DNA of 64,000 nucleotides, taken from the NCBI GenBank assembly GCA_016930595.1, contig JAFGGJ010000022.1, positions 17,151-81,150 of the forward strand, in the 5' to 3' direction. Below are positions 44,971 to 52,944 of this stretch, piece by piece. A program made the position numbers and the translations under genes. The notes beneath the pieces were generated by a model. It had not been told where the DNA came from and ran no database searches. It worked only from the letters and a program-made list of their open reading frames with translations. This DNA comes from Planctomycetota bacterium. GTDB lineage: Bacteria; Planctomycetota; SZUA-567; JAFGGJ01. How positions within the stretch are numbered: the first letter of the stretch is position 1; each line of letters begins with the position of its first letter.

Positions 44971-46113
44971 ATGCGTGCCATATCGCTGCTTTCCGTTGCG
45001 CTCGCCTGTTCCTTCTGCGTGCTGCCGGTGCGGGCTGAGATCGCCGAGGACGTTGCCCAGGACGCTATCGAAATGGTCAACGGCCACCTCTCCAATATCA
45101 AGATTATCTCCGATACCTGGATGAAAGTGACCGCCAAGCGCTTCCGTATCGAAACCCCCATTGATGCTTTCAAGGTCACCAAGGTCGTCTACTCGAACGC
45201 CCCGGATATGTACCGCATCGCCGAACAGGCGGCCGAAGAAGGCGATTACGAAAAAGCCCTCAAGCTCCTCATCTACGCCCTTACGAAGGAAGAGGGCAAG
45301 TACGACTGGTTCAAACAGTACCTCCTGTTCGATATCGCCCGCTACTACGTCAAGCACGGCGGCGAAGGCGACTTCGCAAAGGCACGCGAATACCTCCAGC
45401 GCCTCATGGCCGAAGTCCCCGATTCCCGCTTCCTTCCCGACGCCCTCCTCCTTAATGCCGAAACCTTCTTTGTTGAGGGCGCCGACCTCGAAGCCGCACA
45501 CAAAGCCTTCATGGATGCCAGGTCCAGGTTCAAAACCATGGCTGCTCAGGTCAGCATCGAACATCAGAAGTGGCTCGAAGGCAAAGCATACTATGCCGAA
45601 TACCGGGCCGGCGAATGCCTTATGCTTCTCAAGCGCTTCGGTGAGGCCGAAGCCGTCTTCAAGAGCGTGGCGGGCGTCGACGCGGAAAACCACCCCAGGG
45701 TCCATTACCTCGCCCGCCTCGGTACCGCCCAGGCCTATTGGCAGGAAGGCCAGATTGAAGAAGCCCTGCGCGACTTCAATAAGCTCATCGATGACGCCGA
45801 AATGGCCGGTATCAGGGATATCATGGCCGGCGCTTATGCCGGCCTCGGCGACTGCTATTTCCAGAAGGGCGCTTATTTCGAAGCCCGCTGGAGCTACCTG
45901 AAAGTCGCCGTCCAGTTCTTCGATGCCCCCGATTACGCTGCCAAGTCCCTCTACAGGGTCGGCCTCTGCTACACTGAGATAATGAACAAGGAACAGGATG
46001 ACGCCAAGCGCAAGAACGCCAGGAAAGAAGCCACCTATTACTTCAAGGAAGTCATCGCCGACTATACCGGTTTTTGGGCCGATAAGGCCAAGAAAGCTTT
46101 GGAGACTCTGTAA
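44971..46113 (+). CDS. Secreted TPR-repeat protein
   Basis: 380 residues from ATG 44971 (AAAGGA 8 bases upstream). Earlier in-frame starts at 44911 and 44950 lack such a site. The signal peptide is MRAISLLSVALACSFCVLP and is cleaved near VRAEIAE. TPR-like helix pairs follow (EGDYEKALKLLIYAL, EGQIEEALRDFNKLID, KGAYFEARWSYLKVA). It overlaps no gene but follows the large TPR gene by 52 bases and precedes exbB by 25 bases, within one transcription unit. Probably a smaller partner of the large TPR protein. Confidence 0.83.
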   Translation: MRAISLLSVALACSFCVLPVRAEIAEDVAQDAIEMVNGHLSNIKIISDTWMKVTAKRFRIETPIDAFKVTKVVYSNAPDMYRIAEQAAEEGDYEKALKLLIYALTKEEGKYDWFKQYLLFDIARYYVKHGGEGDFAKAREYLQRLMAEVPDSRFLPDALLLNAETFFVEGADLEAAHKAFMDARSRFKTMAAQVSIEHQKWLEGKAYYAEYRAGECLMLLKRFGEAEAVFKSVAGVDAENHPRVHYLARLGTAQAYWQEGQIEEALRDFNKLIDDAEMAGIRDIMAGAYAGLGDCYFQKGAYFEARWSYLKVAVQFFDAPDYAAKSLYRVGLCYTEIMNKEQDDAKRKNARKEATYYFKEVIADYTGFWADKAKKALETL

Positions 46114-46138
46114 GCTGCCTCGGAAAGGAGCTTTGAAA

Positions 46139-46873
46139 ATGGCTAGGAAACTTGTTAGTGCGGCATTGCTGGTGCTGGCACTTGCGGTCTTTGTGCCGGT
46201 CGCAGCTTCCGTCTTCCCCGCTCCCGCCTTTGGCGAGGATGCCGCCGCCCAGGTCGTTAAAGAACGTACCCTGTGGGACAATATCAAGGCCGGCGGCCTT
46301 ACCGAAATGTTCATTATTCTCCTCTCTATCGTCGGCCTCGCACTCTCCATTCAGGGTATGGTCGAACTCCGGCGCGACCGCCAGATCCCTCCCCATGTCC
46401 TCCAGGAGATAGAAGGCCTCGTCGAAGAGCAGAACTACGAGGAAGCCCTGGACTACTGCGACTCCGAGGATAACTTCCTCGCAAACGTCGCCGGCGCAGC
46501 GCTTACCAAGATCAGCAACGGCTATGACCGTATGCTTGATGCCACCGGCGAAGCCGTCGAGGAGAACGCTTCCATCCTCAATACCAGGATCTCCTACCTC
46601 TCGCTTATCGCCAGCGTCGCACCCATGCTCGGCCTGCTCGGTACGGTCCTCGGTATGATCGAAGCCTTCAACGTCATCGCCGCCATGCAGGGCGCCACCA
46701 CCCCGGCCGAACTGGCCGACGGTATCTCCAAGGCCCTCATCACCACCGCTACCGGCCTTATCGTCGCCATTCCTATCCTGGTCGTCTACATGTTCCTCCG
46801 TAACAGGGTCATGCGGATTACCCAGGAGGTTACCGTCCTCATGGGTGAAATCCTTGATAGCTTCCGCCAGTGA
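46139..46873 (+). CDS. exbB: ExbB/TolQ/MotA-type proton channel subunit with signal peptide
   Basis: 244 residues from ATG 46139 with AAAGGAG 8 bases upstream. It belongs to the MotA/TolQ/ExbB family that conducts protons and powers TonB, Tol or motility machines. An extra N-terminal signal-peptide-like helix precedes the three family helices (about residues 59-77, then ISYLSLIASVAPMLGLLGTVLGMIEAF near 155, and ITTATGLIVAIPILVVYMFL near 205). The conserved GLLGTV and the small-residue TTATGLIVAIP segment are present. Three ExbD genes follow. Confidence 0.93.
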   Translation: MARKLVSAALLVLALAVFVPVAASVFPAPAFGEDAAAQVVKERTLWDNIKAGGLTEMFIILLSIVGLALSIQGMVELRRDRQIPPHVLQEIEGLVEEQNYEEALDYCDSEDNFLANVAGAALTKISNGYDRMLDATGEAVEENASILNTRISYLSLIASVAPMLGLLGTVLGMIEAFNVIAAMQGATTPAELADGISKALITTATGLIVAIPILVVYMFLRNRVMRITQEVTVLMGEILDSFRQ

Positions 46874-46905
46874 TCCGGAAGGCCCGTCGTCTAGGGAGGT
46901 GAATT

Positions 46906-47403
46906 GTGGCTCTTAAGAAAAAACCGAAGCCCGCTCCGGAATGCAAGATGCAGATGACCTCCATGATCGACGTCGTCTTCCTCCTCATCATCTTCTTCAT
47001 GCTCGTTACGGAAATGACCAAGATCGAACTCGAGGACATCATCCTCCCCACCGCGGTCACCGGCGAGTCCGAGGTCAAGGATCCCAAGAACCGCCTTATC
47101 ATCAACATCACCTGGGACCCCAGGGCTCCTCAGGCTCCCCAGGACCTCCGCAGCCGCATCGTCATCCAGCGCCGCGTCCACAAGCTCCAGGCTCTTCGCA
47201 CGCGCCTCGAAAACGTCGTCAAGGCCAACCCACAGGAAAACAACGCCGACGGCCCCCCCACTTCCGAAGTCCTCGTCAAGATCCGGGCCGACTCACGCGT
47301 TCCTTACAAGCACGTCATGACCGTTATGGCACAGTGCGCAAGAGTTTTCATTTACAAGATCAGTTTCGCCACTAAGGAAGTAAAGTCTATCGAGGCGCGT
47401 TAG
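46906..47403 (+). CDS. exbD: ExbD/TolR-type subunit, copy 1
   Basis: 165 residues from GTG 46906 (GGGAGGTG upstream). One transmembrane helix near residues 18-40 carries the proton-relevant Asp in TSMIDVVFLLIIFFML, as in ExbD. The periplasmic domain has the usual C-terminal strand-helix pattern, but with an insert of basic residues (RSRIVIQRRVHKLQALRTRL) near residue 80, absent from copies 2 and 3. It works with ExbB as the force-transmitting subunit. The sequence is more divergent than the other two copies, which suggests a distinct partner. Confidence 0.9.
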   Translation: MALKKKPKPAPECKMQMTSMIDVVFLLIIFFMLVTEMTKIELEDIILPTAVTGESEVKDPKNRLIINITWDPRAPQAPQDLRSRIVIQRRVHKLQALRTRLENVVKANPQENNADGPPTSEVLVKIRADSRVPYKHVMTVMAQCARVFIYKISFATKEVKSIEAR

Positions 47404-47425
47404 CCGCCACGAGAAGGGATTTGCC

Positions 47426-47905
47426 ATGGCTGTCAAAAGCAATCTGGTCCGGCGCATGCTCGAGGAGGAGTACGAGTTTGAAATCCCAACGAGCATGATC
47501 GACGTCGTGTTCCTTCTCCTTATTTTCTTCCTCGCCGCCACCAAGTTCAAGGTCCCCGAGAATAAGCTCGACGTCGAACTGCCCAAGGACGCCGGCATCA
47601 ACCCCATCCCCACCGAAGTCATCCCCCCGCGGGAATACCGCGTCAAGGTCGACGGCAGGGACGAGACCAAGTACCTCTTCATGCTGGATAACCTGGAAGT
47701 CTCCTCCCAGCCCGAACTCGTCCAGAAACTCACCATCGCCGCAAAAAGCTCTCCACAGCTCTCCGTTGTCATCGTCGGCCAGAAGGACACCCCCTTCCTT
47801 TATATCGTCTGGGCCCTCGACGCCTGTAAGCAGGCCAGGATAGACGATGTCAAGTTCGAAGGCTTCGATGTCCCGGGTATGGGCCAGGCCAGCAGGGACG
47901 GTTAG
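47426..47905 (+). CDS. exbD: ExbD/TolR-type subunit, copy 2
   Basis: 159 residues from ATG 47426, 22 bases after copy 1. The N-terminal EFEIPTSMIDVVFLLLIFFL contains the conserved Asp in the transmembrane helix. The periplasmic domain includes VVIVGQKDTPFLYIVWALDAC, the strand-helix region that resembles TolR/ExbD dimers, and ends VPGMGQASRDG. It is clearly paralogous to copy 3 (EFEIPTSMIDVVFLLLVFFL). A strong terminator lies 25 bases downstream. Confidence 0.92.
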   Translation: MAVKSNLVRRMLEEEYEFEIPTSMIDVVFLLLIFFLAATKFKVPENKLDVELPKDAGINPIPTEVIPPREYRVKVDGRDETKYLFMLDNLEVSSQPELVQKLTIAAKSSPQLSVVIVGQKDTPFLYIVWALDACKQARIDDVKFEGFDVPGMGQASRDG

Positions 47906-47930
47906 TTAGAATCCTCCTTTCCGGATTACG

Positions 47931-47967
47931 CACGGGCCGCCGCTTTACGGGCGGCCCGTGTTTTTTT
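47931..47967 (+). terminator. Rho-independent terminator between ExbD copies 2 and 3
   Basis: An 11-base perfect stem CACGGGCCGCC/GGCGGCCCGTG (47931-47941 and 47950-47960), 8-base loop, then seven T. It would end or attenuate the transcript before the third ExbD gene. Confidence 0.92.
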
Positions 47968-48062
47968 GCCTGAACCGCTCCCCTCTCCGTGCGTTTAATC
48001 TCTTGTGCAGGCCGGCTTGGATCTCCCCGCCCTGCCGGGATCTGCGGAAAGGAGCGCTCGCC

Positions 48063-48533
48063 ATGGCCGCCGGCAACAGGCATGTCAGGGAATGGCTCGA
48101 TTCGGAATGTGAATTCGAGATCCCCACCAGCATGATCGACGTCGTCTTCCTTCTCCTTGTCTTTTTCCTTGTTGCCACCAGGTTCAAGCTGCCGGAGCAC
48201 AAGATCGATACCGAAAGCTCCGGTTCCTTCAACCAGGGGCCTCCTCCTCCCGTCCCGGTGCGTGAGTTCCGTGTCTACGTCGAAGGCACCGAGGAGACCG
48301 GCCCAGTTATGGCCTTCGAAGGCGCCCCGGTCGCCGATGCAGCCGAACTGGTCTACAAGTTGCGCGTTGTCAACGCCAATATCCCCAACAGGAAAATCGT
48401 CATCGTCGGCAAGCCCGATACACCCTTCGCCTACGTGGTCTGGGCCGTAGATGCCTGCAGGAGAGCCGGTATCGACGACGTCCAGTTCCAGGGCCTGCCC
48501 GAAATCGCCTCGGTCGGAACCGACGGCGGTTAG
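48063..48533 (+). CDS. exbD: ExbD/TolR-type subunit, copy 3
   Basis: 156 residues from ATG 48063 (AAAGGAG upstream; the longer ORF from 47958 runs into the terminator). The transmembrane segment EFEIPTSMIDVVFLLLVFFL is almost the same as in copy 2, and the C-terminal VIVGKPDTPFAYVVWAVDAC is also shared. The periplasmic linker differs, with a PPPPVPV stretch. It follows the terminator, so its transcription depends on read-through or a promoter in 47968-48040; a TTTAAT at 47994 is the only -10-like site I see. Confidence 0.9.
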   Translation: MAAGNRHVREWLDSECEFEIPTSMIDVVFLLLVFFLVATRFKLPEHKIDTESSGSFNQGPPPPVPVREFRVYVEGTEETGPVMAFEGAPVADAAELVYKLRVVNANIPNRKIVIVGKPDTPFAYVVWAVDACRRAGIDDVQFQGLPEIASVGTDGG

Positions 48534-48571
48534 ACCCGCGTTCCCTTGTCCGCCCGGCGGTTCTTGCGCAC

Positions 48572-48600
48572 TGGTCCGCCACAGGATAACGGTGTATAAT
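48572..48600 (+). promoter_or_regulatory. Promoter for YdjY-domain gene
   Basis: Perfect TATAAT (48595-48600) preceded by TG, with a weak -35 TGGTCC (48572-48577) at 17 bases. The start codon at 48630 follows with GGAAGGAGG. Confidence 0.5.
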
Positions 48601-48629
48601 CCCGTTGCTGTCGGAAGGAGGCGGCCGGA

Positions 48630-49646
48630 ATGAAGAAAGCCCTTTCTGTGGCCCTGCTGATCGGCGTCCTGCTGCTTGTCGTCGCCGCCGTCGCGGGCGT
48701 TATCTATCACGTGTTCTCACCTGCGCTCCCTGCGTCCGCTGTTTCATCCCTTCCCGTTGCCGGCGACGGATCGCCGGACCCGTCCGGCGCCCCCCGTGCC
48801 GTCATGCCGCCGGATACTACCGTCGGGGACCTTTCCTCGACGCTTCCTCCCCCTGTTGAAGACCGTCCCAGCGCACCGGTCCCGCCTGTTCCCGCTCCCG
48901 CCGGTCAGGACCAGCCTGCAGGCAAGGTTGTTGATTACGGCGGCGGGGTGTCCGTCCTGCCCGCGGAACGTACGATTATTCTCAAGGGCCGCACGTGTGT
49001 CGCCATGAACGAAGGCCTTGAATGGGGCATTGTGCTTTCCAGGGGCAAGGAATACGAAAGCGTGGTGGCCGTTGACGCCGATGCTTCCATGATTCAGTTC
49101 ACTCTCATCGCCCTGGGTTATAACCAGGGCGGCGGGGTTGACGTCCAGGGCGACCAGCGCGTCCCCACCGGCGACAGGCTGATTGTCGAAGTCGAATGGG
49201 AGTTGGAAGGGACCAGAACCACACGCCGCCTCGAAGAGCTCGTCTGGAACATCGCTCAGAAACGCCGCATGCTCTCAACCTCCTTTGTTTTCACCGGCTC
49301 AAAGATGATCACTGACAGCGAAACCAACAGCGTCGTTTTCGCCGCCACCGCCGAACGCCTTGTCCTCGCTCTCTACCGCGACCCGGCGGCCATCCTCAAT
49401 AACCCTCTCGAAACCGGTTCCGACGATATCTACTACATAGCCAATCGCAGGACCCTGCCTCCCAAGGGAACCCCTGTCACCGTCTACATAAGACCTGTTC
49501 CCGCCGCAGAACCGGCCCCCGCCGCTTCGCCCGAAAACGCCTCGGCCGCCTTGCCCGCTGCTGCGCCGGCGCAGGGACCTCCCCTCGCTGCTCCTCCAGC
49601 CTCGCCTTTGCCCGCGGCCCCGCCTCCCGCAGGTGCCGGCGAATGA
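48630..49646 (+). CDS. YdjY-domain membrane-anchored protein
   Basis: 338 residues. A transmembrane helix (residues about 5-28) is followed by a Pro/Ala/Ser-rich stalk (30-105) and a YdjY domain (about 110-255). The diagnostic segment is GKEYESVVAVDADASMIQFTLIALGYNQGGG, which places an ESV-x(n)-h-x-L-x-L-G core in common with planctomycete YdjY proteins; function unknown in the family. It contains RRLEELVWNIAQKRRM as a helix and ends in another long Pro/Ala-rich tail. It overlaps the next start as ATGA. Confidence 0.75.
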   Translation: MKKALSVALLIGVLLLVVAAVAGVIYHVFSPALPASAVSSLPVAGDGSPDPSGAPRAVMPPDTTVGDLSSTLPPPVEDRPSAPVPPVPAPAGQDQPAGKVVDYGGGVSVLPAERTIILKGRTCVAMNEGLEWGIVLSRGKEYESVVAVDADASMIQFTLIALGYNQGGGVDVQGDQRVPTGDRLIVEVEWELEGTRTTRRLEELVWNIAQKRRMLSTSFVFTGSKMITDSETNSVVFAATAERLVLALYRDPAAILNNPLETGSDDIYYIANRRTLPPKGTPVTVYIRPVPAAEPAPAASPENASAALPAAAPAQGPPLAAPPASPLPAAPPPAGAGE

Positions 49647-50290
49647 AGTATCTTCACGGATCGGCCGCCACCGCCGCTTTCCTGCTATCCGCGGCTGTTG
49701 TCCTTTTGCTTATGGGGGCTTCGTTCCGGGCGGCGGCCCTGCCCTATGCCGCCGTTGCGGCCGCCGTCCTGGCGGTTTCGGGCTCCTGGACGCGGGACGC
49801 CCGCTTCTTCCTGGCCTTTGCCGTGCCCGTCTGCGTGGTTCCAGTCCTCTGGGGAGTACAGGGGATCCAGGCCGGCCTGCTGCTGGCTTCGTGGGGCGTG
49901 CTCTGGTTCGGCCTGGGCCGCTGGCTCGGCGGCGACAGCCCCGCAGGTGTCCTGCTCGGCCTGGCTGTGTTGTTCATGCTTTTCAGTCCTTTTTATGTCA
50001 AACGCATTGCTCCGGAAGGCGGTTTCTGGCTCTGGTTTTCGCTCCGCTCGGGCCCCGTGCCGGTATTGTGGAGCCTGCTCGGCCGCTTTACGGGCTATAA
50101 CGGCGCCGTGGGCCGTCTTCTTTACAACAGGTGGTACGGCACCAATTTCCCCTTCGTTATGCCTTCTCCAGTCGTTCTGGCCCTTTCCTACGCCCTCCCG
50201 GGCGGCGGCCTTGTCTGGCTTCACCACGCCCGCAGAAAACACCCCTCTTCACGCCCTGCCTCCCCCGCAGGCGCCTCTTCCGGCGATTAA
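49643..50290 (+). CDS. Polytopic membrane protein, function unknown
   Basis: 215 residues, starting at an ATG that overlaps the preceding stop codon (ATGA), so translationally coupled to the YdjY gene. It has five to six hydrophobic helices with no recognised family motif. A soluble stretch between helices (VKRIAPEGGFWLWFSLRSGP) carries charged and aromatic residues. Partner of the YdjY protein by position only. Confidence 0.65.
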   Translation: MKYLHGSAATAAFLLSAAVVLLLMGASFRAAALPYAAVAAAVLAVSGSWTRDARFFLAFAVPVCVVPVLWGVQGIQAGLLLASWGVLWFGLGRWLGGDSPAGVLLGLAVLFMLFSPFYVKRIAPEGGFWLWFSLRSGPVPVLWSLLGRFTGYNGAVGRLLYNRWYGTNFPFVMPSPVVLALSYALPGGGLVWLHHARRKHPSSRPASPAGASSGD

Positions 50291-50296
50291 ATAAAG

Positions 50297-50327
50297 GAAC
50301 CCCGGAACCATTGCGGTTGCGGGGTTC
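50297..50327. terminator. Hairpin between convergent genes, probable bidirectional terminator
   Basis: GAACCCCGGAACC (50297-50309) pairs with GGTTGCGGGGTTC (50315-50327) with one mismatch and a 5-base loop. It lies seven bases beyond the forward stop and about 60 bases from the reverse one. There is no T-run on the forward strand, so efficiency is uncertain. Confidence 0.55.
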
Positions 50328-50385
50328 TGTGGGTAGAGGGTGGAGAGGGCTTTGTTGGGTGTTCCTCTGCGGATCCCGGTTGTCT

Positions 50386-50895
50386 TCAGAACTCGTACGA
50401 AAGCGTTCCCATTATTATCAGGCTCGCGTTTTCCGCCCCGAGCGGCGACTGGATCGTCAGCCTCAGGTCCAGCGGGAACGGGTTTTCCTGGTTGCCCAGC
50501 AGCCACACGTATCCGATTACGCCTTCCACCATGAAATACGTGTTTGTCACCGCCGGCAGTGTTTCATACATGATTCCGCCGCCGCCGCCCGCATAGAACG
50601 TCGTTTCGCCCAGGATGTGCAGGTAATCGCCGCGCAGCGTCATGTAGTTGTTGTCGCCTATGTTCCCCATGTCGGGCACGAAGTCGAAGTCGATCTCGTA
50701 CTTCTCAAGGTCCGACATGAAGTAGTAGTAGTAACCCAGGCCGAAGCGCGGGTCCACTGTGCTTTCCGCCGTCGGGTACATGTTTATCGATGCCCTGATG
50801 CCTTGCCCCTGTGCAAATTCCTTTTCGCATCCTGACGACAGGAGCAGCACAAGACCGCAGACGGCCGCCGATAGAACGATTCTGTAGAAACGCAT
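50386..50895 (-). CDS. Small lipoprotein with beta-barrel-like domain
   Basis: 169 residues from ATG 50895, which has AGGAGG at an ideal 7 bases; the long in-frame extension to 50973 is not real. The signal ends in a lipobox (LVLLLSSGCEKE, Cys about residue 22). The body is mostly beta-type alternation (YYYYFMSDLEKYEIDFDF, TTFYAGGGGGIMYETL) and ends in Phe (IMGTLSYEF), as for porin-like barrels. It resembles in kind, but not clearly in sequence, the lipoprotein at 29576. Function unknown. Confidence 0.68.
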   Translation of the reverse strand: MRFYRIVLSAAVCGLVLLLSSGCEKEFAQGQGIRASINMYPTAESTVDPRFGLGYYYYFMSDLEKYEIDFDFVPDMGNIGDNNYMTLRGDYLHILGETTFYAGGGGGIMYETLPAVTNTYFMVEGVIGYVWLLGNQENPFPLDLRLTIQSPLGAENASLIIMGTLSYEF

Positions 50896-51095
50896 GGGGT
50901 TCCCTCCTAACATGCAGGTCCCGAAAACCCGTCGTCGCCAATCCCGGCGACAGGATGCCTCTAACCATGACAACCTGCTATGATTATATCGGCCTGTAAA
51001 TCTCGCTTCTGTAATTTACGCGACATGTTAGGCTTTTGCAAGTATATCGCCATGCTGGGATTGCGTGACTCCCGGCAATTGTTCCCAATCCGCAT

Positions 51096-51461
51096 TCAGT
51101 CCCGGTGTTTCTTCTCCTGCGGCCGGCTTACCCGTCGGCTTGAAAACACGTCTATGGCGCGGTACCCGGCACTGTATTTCCCTGAATGCGGCACTCCGGG
51201 CGGAATCACCGCCTCGTCCCCCGGTCCCAGGTGCACTTCCCTGTCCCCCGCCTTCCCGTCGAACGTTCCTTCCACCACCAGGGCGTATTCCCAAAAATCA
51301 TGCACTGCTTCCGGGCTCTCGCCTCCCTCTTCATTCTGCCAGAAGACCACCTGCACGTCGTCCGCCCCCTCGAACAGGTAGCCTTCCATCCCGGCGCCGC
51401 CCTGTGCTTCGTCCGATATCAGGTTCGCCTCGGTGCACATGAATTCGGGGAATCTCTTCAT
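51096..51461 (-). CDS. Cupin-domain protein
   Basis: 121 residues with a single cupin fold. Metal-ligand style motifs are HDFWEYALVVEGTFD and LGPGDEAVIPPGVPHSGKY, the second carrying the P-x-x-x-PH of cupin motif 2. The first motif lacks the usual H-x-H pair (it has one His), so metal binding is uncertain. The start overlaps the DUF2007 stop by 4 bases, so it is the third gene of a minus-strand operon after the URO-D-like gene. Confidence 0.82.
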   Translation of the reverse strand: MKRFPEFMCTEANLISDEAQGGAGMEGYLFEGADDVQVVFWQNEEGGESPEAVHDFWEYALVVEGTFDGKAGDREVHLGPGDEAVIPPGVPHSGKYSAGYRAIDVFSSRRVSRPQEKKHRD

Positions 51462-51769
51462 TGGTTTCTCCCTTCTGAAGGCGCCATGCTGTCAGGTCCG
51501 CATTCCGGGCGTGTTTCGGCCCCCGTGTCGTTTCCATCGTCAGCTGCGGCCAGCGCCGCCGGGCCGCTCTCGGCCAGCAGCGAACTCGCCGCTTCACCGT
51601 CTTCCTCTCTCACCTGGACCTTTATGCCCCCGGTAAAACTTGAGCTGCCGTACAGCATCGAAAACGTCTCGTCGGCGATGACCGCAGGTATCCCTCCGTC
51701 TTCAAGCACTGAAACCGCAAGACGGGCATCCACCGGCCGGTCGTAGCTGGCAACGGTGATCAGTCTCAT
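51458..51769 (-). CDS. DUF2007-family small protein
   Basis: 103 residues. The N-terminal 70 residues are a DUF2007 (putative signal-transducing) domain: VASYDRPVDARLAVSVLEDGGIPAVI, then a strand pair ending GGIKVQVREEDGEAA. The C-terminal tail is disordered and acidic. Second gene of the minus-strand operon, with AGGAGGG before the start and a 4-base overlap with the cupin gene. Function unknown; the family often appears near metabolic enzymes. Confidence 0.75.
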   Translation of the reverse strand: MRLITVASYDRPVDARLAVSVLEDGGIPAVIADETFSMLYGSSSFTGGIKVQVREEDGEAASSLLAESGPAALAAADDGNDTGAETRPECGPDSMAPSEGRNQ

Positions 51770-51790
51770 TTTTCCCTCCTGCCCGCCGCG

Positions 51791-52876
51791 CTATGTCCTC
51801 GCCGGGTAACGCGTTACCCACTCGCAGACTTCCTTTATGGTCTCGGGCCTGCACAGCGGAGGCATCACGCCGGCGGACGTGACCACTATCCCCCGGTGGT
51901 GCGGCAGCGGTTCCAGCGCCTCTTCTATCCCCCGGATTATCTCCTCCGCCGGCCGTGTCCACAGCATCGCGTTCGTCCCGCCGATCAGGCACTTGTCGGG
52001 GCAGGACGTCCTCCCGTCCAGCAGCGTGGTATCCCCCAGCGTCGGCGACGTGAACGCCTCGAACGCATCCGCAGGCACCCCTGCCAGCATCGGCAGCAGC
52101 GCCTTCAGCGTTCCGCACATGTGCAGCACGAACGTTCTGCAGGCGCCCCTCAGGATGTTGCCGTAATCCGTTATGTGCTTCAGGCAGTATTCCCTGTACT
52201 GCCCCGGCGATATCAGTGTGGTGCTGGTGTTCTCGATGAAATAGAGCATGTCCGCCGGACAGTGGACCGATGCCGTCTCCGTCGTCAGCAGGTTTACACG
52301 GTGTATCGCCGCAAACAGTTCTTCCACTTCCTCCCGGTGGTCCATCAGGAGATAGTGTCCGCTTTCCACCCCGGCAAGCCATTCCACCCACAGCATCAGG
52401 GGTGATTCCCCCAGCGACGCGTGCGTTGACGCCGCTTCCCCCAGTTCCTTCTTCCGCTCCGAAGCCTTTTCCACGGCCTCGCCGTCCGCTTCCACCTCCA
52501 CATCAGCGAATACTTCCGTCAGTATCCTTATGGTTTCGCGGTCCCTCGCCGGGAATTTCACCGGGTGCCATGACTGCGACGCGTCGTCCCATTTCTCCAC
52601 CTGGTCGGTGCTGCCGCACGCGGCCTTGAACACCGTCCGCCGCTCCCCCTCCGCGCGTTCGGTCTCTACCGACGTCCTCCTCCGGACGTGCCGTGTGCAG
52701 TTCCCGATCCCCACGTGCATGTCGCTGCCAGCGTACCCGTGGATCTCCTCCAGGCTCATGCCCGAATACGGCGCGGCCTGGGCCGGCGGATACGACCCGC
52801 TCAGCTTCGGCCAGAACGGCAGCCGGTCCACCTCCTCCATCCGCAAGGCCGCCAGCCAGCGTTCCCTCGAAGTCAT
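51791..52876 (-). CDS. Uroporphyrinogen decarboxylase (URO-D) family protein
   Basis: 361 residues from ATG 52876 (MTSRERWLAAL), which has AGGAG 8 bases upstream; the ATG two codons earlier lies too close to it. It is a TIM-barrel URO-D family member. The N-terminal motif of family decarboxylases is degenerate (DRLPFWPKLSG), and a Cys/His pair in HMCGTLKALLP near residue 260 suits the cobalamin or methyltransferase-like branch rather than HemE. Such proteins occur in PVC and Lentisphaerota genomes as corrinoid methyltransferase relatives. It is first in an operon with DUF2007 and cupin genes. Confidence 0.8.
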   Translation of the reverse strand: MTSRERWLAALRMEEVDRLPFWPKLSGSYPPAQAAPYSGMSLEEIHGYAGSDMHVGIGNCTRHVRRRTSVETERAEGERRTVFKAACGSTDQVEKWDDASQSWHPVKFPARDRETIRILTEVFADVEVEADGEAVEKASERKKELGEAASTHASLGESPLMLWVEWLAGVESGHYLLMDHREEVEELFAAIHRVNLLTTETASVHCPADMLYFIENTSTTLISPGQYREYCLKHITDYGNILRGACRTFVLHMCGTLKALLPMLAGVPADAFEAFTSPTLGDTTLLDGRTSCPDKCLIGGTNAMLWTRPAEEIIRGIEEALEPLPHHRGIVVTSAGVMPPLCRPETIKEVCEWVTRYPART

Positions 52877-52916
52877 CTTCATGTCTCCTGCCTGTGTCTG
52901 CCCCCGGAGTGCCCGG

Positions 52917-52944
52917 ATTGTCGCGCATCCGTCATAATTATCAA
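52917..52944 (-). promoter_or_regulatory. Promoter for URO-D/DUF2007/cupin operon
   Basis: On the minus strand: TTGATA (52944-52939; 5 of 6), 16-base spacer, GACAAT (52922-52917; 4 of 6). The leader before the start codon is about 35 bases. Confidence 0.5.

Noticed and set aside
43155..45182. 675-residue reverse ORF inside the TPR genes
   Set aside because: Antisense shadow of two TPR proteins; Gly/Val/Asp-rich nonsense composition.
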